Part shown: one piece after another, positions 56,423 to 64,000 of the stretch
Layout: each line of letters opens with the position of its first letter
Numbering within the stretch: the stretch's first letter is position 1
Source of the DNA: Populus alba
Taxonomy: Eukaryota > Streptophyta > Magnoliopsida > Malpighiales > Salicaceae
Assembly (NCBI RefSeq): GCF_005239225.2
Contig: NC_133287.1
Span: forward strand, 16,372,519 to 16,436,518
Length of the DNA: 64,000 nt
Reading direction: 5' to 3'
Made by a program: the position numbers and the translations under genes
Notes under the pieces: model-generated
Told to the model about the DNA's origin: nothing
What the model saw: only the letters and a program-made list of their open reading frames with translations
Databases searched by the model: none

Positions 56423-57426
56423 AGCTCCGTTTGTTTGTAGGAAAGTGAATTTCGGGGAAAGTGAATTCCAGGAAAGTACTTTCCGATTTTTGGTAGTGTT
56501 ATGGAAAATGAACTGGAAAACACTTTCCAGTGTTTGATTATGTCATGGAAAATGAGCTGGAAAATAAATTTATTAATATTTTATTTTTCTCAAGTTTATT
56601 AAAATAATGAGGAACAAATCTTACAAATTAAAAAGTTGAATGAGAATGAAATTGAAAAAAAAAATATAATTTCATAATTTATCTCAAATAAAACAAATAA
56701 TAATCAAAATGATAGGGATCAAATCTAAAAAAATTAAAAAAAATGAAAAATGAAGAAATTAAAATAATAATAATCAACATTTCATAAATTATTTCAAATA
56801 AAATAAGTAACAATCAAAAGAATGAGGATCAAATTTTGATAAATAAAAAATTTCAATAAAAAAATGATAAGAAAAAAGCAAATAGCAATTATAAAAATAA
56901 GGATCAAAGTTAATATAAAAATAAAATTTTAAGAGATGAAATTGAAAAATAAATATTCAAAACAAAATATATATAGCCATCAAAAGTTTAAGGATCAAAT
57001 TTGATATAATCAGCAAATAATGACATTTCTAAATTTTTCACAACTTCCGGAAAGTGTTTTCCCCTCAAATTTTTTAGGAAAACACTTTCCTGAAAACCAA
57101 GCCAAAAGTTTCCTTTTTACTGGAAAGTGTTTTCCATTGACCAAACTTTTTCTATTGGCAAACAAACACAAGAAAGTTTGGAAAGTGCTTTCCCGGAAAA
57201 CACTTTCCGGAAAACAAACACAGCTAAAAGGAAAACACTTTCCTGAAAACCAAGTCAATTTTTTTTTTGACTAAAATTAACTGGAAAGTGTTTTCCGTTG
57301 ACCGGAAAGTGTTTTCCGCTGACCGAAAATTGTTTTCCGTTGACCAACTTTTCTAATGACAAACAAACACAGGAAAATTTGGAAAATGGTTTCCCGAAAA
57401 CTACTTTCCAGGAAACAAACAAGGCC
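56423..57426. mobile_element. TIR element family H1, copy B, nested in the solo LTR
   Basis: The left end AGCTCCGTTTGTTTGTAGGA and the inverse of the right end, GGCCTTGTTTGTTTCCTGGA, form imperfect terminal repeats of about 37 bp. TAA flanks both ends (56420-56422 and 57427-57429), pointing to a PIF/Harbinger-like TSD. The interior has many GGAAAGTGTTTTCC-type palindromes at the right and no coding frame. Copy A is at 16961-17924. Confidence 0.8.
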
Positions 57427-57523
57427 TAAGTAGCATTTACACTGTGCAAGTGAGTTTTAATTCACTTGCACAGTGTAGCAACACGCATGCGTTAGCGCAC
57501 GCGTGCTGCTCTTTTGCCCAGCC

Positions 57524-57602
57524 GGGCCACTGGTTTGGGCCAGTGGCCGGGCCGGGCCGGCTGGGTCTAGCCCAGCCCATGTGGGCTGAGCTAGGCCCAG
57601 CC
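57524..57602. repeat. GC-rich imperfect palindrome
   Basis: CCGGGCCACTGG..GGGCCAGTGGCCGG and AGCCCAGCCC..GGGCTGAGCTAGGCC form inverted arms in an otherwise AT-rich solo LTR. Confidence 0.6.
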
Positions 57603-58439
57603 CAAAAATAATAAAAAAAATAGAAAAATAAAAAAAACAGAAAAATAAAAAAAATAAAAAAAATGTGTGTGCATGAATAAAAAATAATATAAATTTATTG
57701 GTTATTCACTGACGCCAGAGTCAAGAATAAAAAATATTGGTTTAAATTTATATTATTTTTATTCGTTGTATTTTATTTTTATTTAGCTAAAAAAAAAAAT
57801 ATGTGCATGATAAAAAAATAAATTTATTTTTATTTATTTATTCACTAGTGCTATAGTAGGGAGTAAAAAAAATATTGATCTAATTTTTTTAGCTACGAAT
57901 TTTTACCAACGCCAGAGTTGGAATTATTCGAGCTCGAATATTCACTTACGCCAAAGTCAAGAATATTATAAAAAAATCATCATAGCATAAAACTAATAAA
58001 CATTTAGCAATTTAAGACAAAACCAACAATGCAGTCTGCCTTAGACAGAACGTTTAAGGGGTGATAATATCTTTCCTTTTACGTAACCAATCCCGAGCCA
58101 CAGAATCTCTGTTGACCAGTCAGGGTTCCTAGTGACCATAATACTAGGTAACGACTCCTCAAACAAGACATTTTTTTCCTTAAAAGAACTGGATGCCAGA
58201 AATCTGTTTTTTTCCATAATTCAAGAGAATAATTTTTAGGGCTGCCGCAATGTCGGGTGTGACACTTGGTTTTGAGGGTGATTTTATCTTTTTCAAAGAC
58301 CAATTGATCATTAAAAGATTGTTTGGGTTATTTGTCTTTGCAACTTTTTTTTAACAGTACAATTACTTATTTACCCATGCACTAAAAAAATTGAATTGCT
58401 AACTAAGGGTATTTATGCCTTTATGTTTTTTGAAAAATC

Positions 58440-59720
58440 ATGAAAGGACCTTTCTGCCCTTGGAATCGGAAAAAAATAAAGGAAGAGTTCAGGGGTGATT
58501 TTGTCTTTTCACATGGATTTTTTTGTTAATACCACAATCATGAAGGGTGTTTTATACTTTTTAAATAAGTAATTCTTAAATAAAAAAGCAATAGGCACAT
58601 GCCCATCAAGCATTGGCACGCTTTAGGAGTCCACACCATTTGTATAATGCGTGCGAAGCATTCTAGTGGTCAAATCTACTATTTGTCGTGTCATTAGAAG
58701 CGACATCTCACCCTCTTCCTTCTAGCACAACGCGTGATGGTGGTTGATGGATGGTTTGTCGCCGATAGTCATATTTTTTTCTTTCTTCCTTCTTTTCTCT
58801 CTCTTTCACCAAGAGTGCACATTTTTTCTCTTACTTTTATTTTCAATTTTAGTTCTCATGTTTTTTATTGCTTATTTTAGTCCTTGGCCTTTTGGGAAGG
58901 TTTTTGATGTTTTCATCTTAGTCTTTAAATTACAACTTGTCATATATTATCGTTTTCAATTCGGTCCTTATTCTTTTGATCTCTGATTTTTTTACTTGGC
59001 TTTTTTTGTTAAAGTTTTTTATTTTCAATTTCATCCTTTAATCCAAGTTTATGTTGTTTTTTTTTTTCAACTCAACCCTCATTCTTTTGATATTTCTTTT
59101 TGCTTTTGTTTAAGATTTTTTTTTTCAATTTAACCCTCCAATGTTAGTTTTTTTGTGCTCTATAATTTATTTTTTATTTTAATTTTCACACTCATTATTT
59201 TAATTGCAATTTTTTGTGCTATGAAGTTTTTTCAGGTTTCATCATTCAGCGTTTGGTTTGTCGGGGATTAGGCATCATATTTTTTTCATTTCTTGTGCCA
59301 CTGATCTAATGGCACAAAGTCACGAGTTTTAAGAATTGATATAGATAGGGATTGCATTTTTTTCTTCTTCTCATTTAAGTTTATAGTTTTTTTCATTATT
59401 TATTATTAAAAAAAAAGGGATTGGTTTTGTTGCTATCTTCAATTTCTTTTCTATTAGTTTATCTCGGGTGTCATGGTCTAGACCACAGGTTTTCTAGAGT
59501 GTTTTTTAAATAGAGGTTTTTTTTTTTTTTTTATTTGTTTCATTCTTAATTTTTTGAAGAATTTTTTATACAAATAAGATTTATTTTATATAAAAAAGAT
59601 ATTTCTTTTGAAATAATATTTGTGATATATGTGACCTTGTATATTATTTTTTTTCTTTTTATTTTATTTCACTCAATTTCATATATGTTTCTATTTCTAT
59701 TATCTTTTATTGGTTTTTAA
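58440..59720. repeat. dispersed repeat family R2, copy B
   Basis: Matches 43690-45030 in order and orientation. It includes AGGGGTGATTTTGTCTTTTC, ATGGTTTGTCGCCGATAGTC, CAATTCGGTCCTTATTCTTT and the ACTTGGCTTTTTTTGTTAAA block. No coding frame. Confidence 0.65.
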
Positions 59721-60051
59721 TAAATAAATTTGGTAGGCAAAAACGGGTAAAATATCGCATTTTGCGAGATTAAATATCCTGATCTATATCTATCTCTCAA
59801 TTTATCAAGTTTCTCTTTTAGTTATTATTAATGATTGTTTTTTTGTTTATTTACATTGATAATTATTGATTGATTTGATTAAAATGCTTGGATATACTTT
59901 TCGATTTACAGTTTGAATTTTTTTATGTAAAAATATCAAAATATTCTATCTATCCAAATTAAAAAAAAAAATTACAACTCGCAATAAAGCATGAGTCAAA
60001 TATCAATTCCTTTATTAATTGTTGTCGTCATTTTGTGTTCAACCTATGATG
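59721..60051. other. AT-rich intergenic DNA
   Basis: No feature seen. Confidence 0.5.
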
Positions 60052-60061
60052 GTGTATAATA

Positions 60062-61008
60062 GGGGTATTCAAAAAAAATGACCAACCGATTAAACCGGAA
60101 AAACCGGAAAAAAAATAACCGAAAAAATCGAACCGATAGAAAAAACCGAATAAACCGATTAAAAAACAAGAAAAATCACCCAGTCCGGTTTGATTTCGGT
60201 TTAAAAAAGCTTAAACCGATTGAACTGGACCAAACCGAATCGGTTTAATTGAATCTAAAATAGAGGTATAAAAAGAAACATTCTAAACCTAAATATCCTA
60301 ACCCTACGTTTCCAGCCCCCCCTCCCTTTACCCTTTCTCTTTTTCCAGCCGCCCCCCTTCTATTCCCCCCCGCTTCATGTACTCTCACATCTTGTTAAGG
60401 TTCATTTCTTGTCTTTCACAGCTCTGGATTTTTATTCAAACAACTCTTTCACCTCTCCAATTCTCATACTTTATTCAAACAGCTCTGAATTGGCTTTCCC
60501 CCTTCCCCTGCCCTTCCCCTTTCCCCCATTTCAAGCCACCCCACCCGTCCCCTCCCTCCCTTCTCTTTGTGCTCTTCTCTCTCATATGTTAACATTAAAT
60601 CTCTTGTTTATTTTATGGTCACTTCTCCTATAAGTGAGTCGAGCCTTATACCATGCCGCTCATCTCTTGAAAAAAGATCGCTAGGCTAACGTGACAGGCT
60701 TTAGCGAACAAGCAGGTCAAACCGGTTCTTATTAGAATCTCGTTGATTGAGATGCTTATTGTGAGTGGCAAATCAGCCTCCTGTTCTCTGGTTTATTTCA
60801 TGGTCGCCTTGCAAGAATGGTAGTAGTAAAAACATTTTAGTTTTTCTGATTTTTAATGTTAGAAAACCGATCCGAACTCGAACAAAACCGGTTCGGTTTG
60901 AACCGGTTCTCGATTCGGTTCGGGTTATATTAACTAGGAATGCTATTTTCCGGTTCGGTTGAATTTTTTTATTAAAATCAGACAGAACCAGACCGTGAAT
61001 ACCCCCCA
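60062..61008. mobile_element. non-autonomous DNA transposon with AAACCGG-rich ends
   Basis: GGGGTATTCA at the left and TGAATACCCC near the right form a terminal inverted repeat. GTGTATAATA flanks both sides (60052-60061 and 61009-61018), a 10-bp duplication. Subterminal arrays of ACCGATTAAACCGG at the left and CCGGTTCGGTTTGAACCGG at the right are inverse of each other. The interior (60290-60850) is C/T-rich, unlike the ends, and carries no transposase. The TSD size suggests a Mutator-like element; a hAT origin is possible if the true TSD is 8 bp. The last CCA before the duplication leaves the right end uncertain by a few bases. Confidence 0.72.
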
Positions 61009-61046
61009 GTGTATAATAGAAAAAAGCTTGATTTCTCAGGATAAAT

Positions 61047-61552
61047 TGAGAAATTAGCACATACAATTAAAATAAATGGTGAAATAACATGAAAGCAAAT
61101 TTTTTTACCAAAATAACATATTTTTGGATGTCATGATTGAGAATCGTGACATTTAATTAAATGTCATCATTTCCAATCATGACATTTATTAATTTTCTAT
61201 GAGAGACTTCATTTTCTTTTGATATCTTTTTCCCAATGATTAAAGAGGAGCATAAATAATTAATTTTGCATGATGTATGTTTTCATTTTAGATTATACAC
61301 TTCTCTTTGTACCTTGATAGCATATAGAAAAAAAAAAAAAGACTTTAGCTGGAAAGCTAGAATCTTGGAATCAATGGAGCTGAAAATTAAGTAATTATCC
61401 GTCATCTCATGATATAATTCTATGTTTCTCATGGAGAATTAATAAATATCACAGTTCGGAACTATGATATCCAAAAGTGCACTATTTAGCCAAATTTTGT
61501 TTGCTTTTGTATCATTTCACCATTTATATTAGTTTCATGTGCTAATTTTCAA
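61047..61552. mobile_element. fold-back / MITE-like element
   Basis: GAAATTAGCACATACAATTA ..AATAAATGGTGAAATAAC at the left is the inverse of GTATCATTTCACCATTTATA ..TTTCATGTGCTAATTTTC at the right. The inverted arms are about 60 bp. The interior has ATCATGACATTTA-type short inverted motifs. A third partial arm copy (AATAAATGGTGAAATAACTT) lies at 61628-61647, outside. Confidence 0.72.
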
Positions 61553-61659
61553 TATTTTTATCGTCACTGTTTGTTTAGCTTTTAATGATTTCTGAGAATA
61601 AGTTAGGATTAACACATAAAATTAAAATAAATGGTGAAATAACTTAAAAGTAAAAAGTG

Positions 61660-62662
61660 TTAGTGATAATTTCCCATTTTTATCGGATTTCCCGGCTCTA
61701 ATTCAGCTTTGCGACTTTACATGAAATATTTTAACCTCTTTTTTTTTTTTTTATATCACTTTTTGGATGCAAAAGACGTGAAAGCAATGTTCCTACACCC
61801 TACAATCCTAGCTATAGTTCCATTTTAATAATGGCAGTGGCTCCTGTTTGTGCTCTGGAAGAAATATTATGTAGCTTTGTCAACACGAGCTCAGCATTTG
61901 AAGTCAAAGCCGCCTCAGAGTCTTCCCTTGTTGATTTAAAAAATGCCTTTTAAATCAACAAGATGACTTTTGATGGAAGATAATTCCTCCATGGTCTGCG
62001 CTTTGGCATATGCGTTCCGCTAATTAATTTCTTTTTTTGGAAAAAACCAGGTTTTGTTAGGTATCAGACTGCCAGCCACGTTCTTCAACTTCATAAAGAA
62101 GAAACGACTGGTTCATCGTTTTGACAAGATTTTTTAGATATTAATGGTGGCGAAAGCGAGACTTCCACTAGTCGCAGAGTTCTATCAGACTTCATGAAGG
62201 ATTTATTTACTCGAACATGCAATTCAGAGGTTTCCTGGTCCAGAATCTGTGTATGGAAAGCCAGTACTTATTTGCCTATTAAGAGAGATGCCACTGTCAC
62301 ACAAGAACAACTAAAAGATTCAAGAACACACGAGAAAATGGTAATTCAAATAGCATTAAGAAAGGGCATTATACAAACTTTGAACGACAACAATACACTC
62401 CAAACCAACGTCAGATTTGTGCACAAAAGGAAGAGCTATTAGACAATGATACACTCCAACTTGTATGAAACTGTGACATGAAAATGATTATTATACATAA
62501 CGATGATGCTTTCAGGCGAGAGGAGGAATAGTTTATTTGAAATACTTTGATAATTCGCTGAAAGCCAATGTAGTGCATGGGTATTAGCCACCAAAAAGGA
62601 AGGGCAGCTATCAAAGCAGCCCGCAAAATAGAACATGACCGGAGGCAGCTGGGTGACCATCG
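61660..62662. other. 3' flank of the allene oxide synthase gene
   Basis: No second gene is recognised. Part of 62450-62662 is probably the AOS 3' UTR. Confidence 0.4.
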
Positions 62663-63842
62663 TCAAATGCTGGTGGCTTTACCCAGCGAGGTGAAAGTCA
62701 CGGACGATCCAATCGGCAAAACTGCCGTCTCCACGGTAAACGTGTCGTAACGGAGGAAGAACTCCACCAACATTAGCCTAGACAGAAGCACTACCATATC
62801 CTTCCCTGGACATTGCTTATCCTCCACCGTTGGATCCACAGTCTCACGCCCGTTTGACCAATAAACATACTTTAATAGCTTCTCTCCCTCCCCCACAAAC
62901 CTATGCCCCACAAACTCCTCAGCATCATCAAAAACCTCAGGATCCTTCGTGGCGAACGGCTGATATCCAAAGATCATTTCACCTTTCTTGATCTTATAGG
63001 CCGCGTGATGACTTTCGACCACAATATCTTCCTTGGCCTTAGCGTACTGGAATGGAACCGGAGGTTCAATCCTGAAAGCTTCATAAACAACAGATTTTGT
63101 CAAAACCATCCTATCCATCGCTTGGATAGTGACCCCACCTTCTTCTTTAACAACGGTCCTGATTTCATCTGCGAGCTGACGGTGCAGCTTTTCTCTCCCG
63201 CCAGGCCCAACCCATTTTGATCAAAGCAGGAAACCAGACTTTTAAGCCTCCATAAGTACTAAAAACAAGCGAGAAACACAAAGATCTATGGGCAAGCTTC
63301 CTCTCTTGTAACCCCGAAACTTCTCAGATTTGTCCAAAATCGGACCCGAAAAGACGCATAAAAACACATCGTAAAAGCTTATTAGTAATCAGATTTTACT
63401 AAGAAGAATGGTAATTTTAAATGTATGCAGCAATAGATCATCAACATATTTCAAGAACTTAGGTAATCCTAGGGTAAAAAAGTGGTCCGAGTTGTAGAGC
63501 CAGCCATTTATCAGCAATGGCCGGTCCCTTCGACCCAATCGAGGTCTCAGACGGGTCCTTTACCGCAAAAGAGACGAAAAAATGTAGTTGAAAAGACATG
63601 ACCTGACAAGGGTTGTTGAAATTTGCTTTCTTTTTGAGACGCCTTTTATGCCATCCTCAATGCTGATGAACAGTTGTGACAAGCAGGTTCTAAAGAGAGG
63701 AATAAAACTCACTGTGCTTGGACGCAAGCACAGACATAAAGTAGGATTTGAGAGCGGTATGTTTGGTCTCAGAAGGGTCAAGATAGGCACAAACACGGTA
63801 TCCTCCAGAGAAGGACAAAGAAGGCAAGAAAGTGCCGTCAAG
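62663..63842 (-). pseudogene. AOS: allene oxide synthase (CYP74A), 5' part broken, cut by the gap
   Basis: A plastid cytochrome P450 that converts 13-hydroperoxylinolenate to allene oxide, the committed step of jasmonate synthesis. The clean part (63118 to the stop at 62663) has EAFRIEPPVPFQYAKAK, GYQPFATKDPEVFDDAEEFV, YWSNGRETVDPTVEDKQCPG (heme-ligand Cys) and a normal C-terminus. Upstream pieces lie in changing frames: EEACH, SLCFSLVFSTYGGLKVWFPA, DKWLALQLGPLF, KFLKYVDDLLLHTF, LSFSGGYRVCAYLDPSETKH. Most frame changes fit one extra base in a homopolymer, near 63215, 63290, 63476, 63556, 63577, 63591 and 63704. Around 63380-63400 stops also come from substitutions. The N-terminus and transit peptide are lost in the gap. 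Family members are intronless, which fits. It could be an intact gene in poor sequence, or a pseudogene. Confidence 0.85.
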
Positions 63843-64000
63843 NNNNNNNNNNNNNNNNNNNNNNNNNNNNNNNNNNNNNNNNNNNNNNNNNNNNNNNNNN
63901 NNNNNNNNNNNNNNNNNNNNNNNNNNNNNNNNNNNNNNNNNNNNNNNNNNNNNNNNNNNNNNNNNNNNNNNNNNNNNNNNNNNNNNNNNNNNNNNNNNNN
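63843..64000. other. assembly gap reaching the window end
   Basis: 158 N to the right edge. The gap truncates the AOS coding region at its 5' end. Confidence 1.

Larger units (their letters stand above)
54925..58264 (+). mobile_element. solo LTR of family L1 (3340 bp including a nested element)
   Basis: Starts TGTCATAACC and ends GGTGTGACA, with terminal inverted TGTCA/TGACA. CTTGG at 54920-54924 and 58265-58269 is a perfect 5-bp TSD directly at both ends. No internal retroelement coding region lies between, so it is a solo LTR. It probably arose by recombination between two LTRs. Without the nested 1.0-kb element it is about 2.3 kb. An ACTCTATAAAAAGAGG promoter-like motif lies at 55835-55850, followed by a purine-rich region to 56390. 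Confidence 0.87.

Noticed and set aside
62194..62442. 82-residue plus frame downstream of AOS
   Set aside because: No recognisable motif, and it lies opposite the presumed AOS 3' region.

Overview
The window is nuclear DNA from a dicot plant. The evidence is GT-AG introns, a plastid-targeted nitrite reductase, an AREB/ABF bZIP factor, a COR413 cold-acclimation protein, an allene oxide synthase, and AT-rich intergenic DNA full of plant transposon types. The gene set and repeats fit Salicaceae (poplar or willow), but that is inference. Two runs of N (32424-32923 and 63843-64000) mark assembly gaps.

Genes. (1) 703-1836, minus: coding exon of an ABF/AREB bZIP factor, cut by the left window edge. 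(2) 18566-18679, plus: a possible COR27/28-like fragment. (3) 25724-28273, plus: ferredoxin-nitrite reductase in four exons. A full-match nitrate-response element lies about 150 bp upstream. Three single-base insertions break an otherwise full-length frame. (4) 32924-34919, plus: a truncated long-chain acyl-CoA synthetase (LACS2-like) pseudogene, with an antisense tRNA-Ile(AAT) in one of its introns. (5) 36879-38177, minus: a complete four-exon COR413 plasma-membrane gene. (6) 62663-63842, minus: allene oxide synthase (CYP74A). Its 3' part is clean; its 5' part is full of frame breaks up to the terminal gap. Several of these families respond to ABA, cold or jasmonate, but nothing shows they work as a cluster.

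Most of the rest is transposon. 3872-7035 is a CACTA element with a GTG target duplication. 10650-15907 is a Ty3/gypsy chromovirus with two identical 437-bp LTRs, TSD TAAAC, a tRNA-Met PBS, and a polyprotein broken by two stops and one frameshift. 19997-22564 holds remnants of both PIF/Harbinger proteins. 29266-30870 is a small CACTA element packed with CCGACGG/CCGTCGG motifs. 43356-43552 is a tRNA-derived SINE with a 14-bp TSD. 46139-52064 is an old LTR copy split by a 3.8-kb non-coding LTR retrotransposon (47397-51235, TSD GGACG). 54925-58264 is a 3.3-kb solo LTR of the same family (TSD CTTGG) carrying a nested 1.0-kb TIR element and a 71-bp tandem array. 60062-61008 is a DNA element flanked by a 10-bp duplication, and 61047-61552 is a fold-back element. 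At least ten copies of one short AT-rich MITE-like family are scattered through the window.

I found no clearly new biological system. The observations most worth following are the nitrate-response element, the consistent +1 homopolymer errors in NiR and AOS, the young but broken chromovirus, the nested LTR structures, and a transposon carrying three TGACGTCA palindromes.
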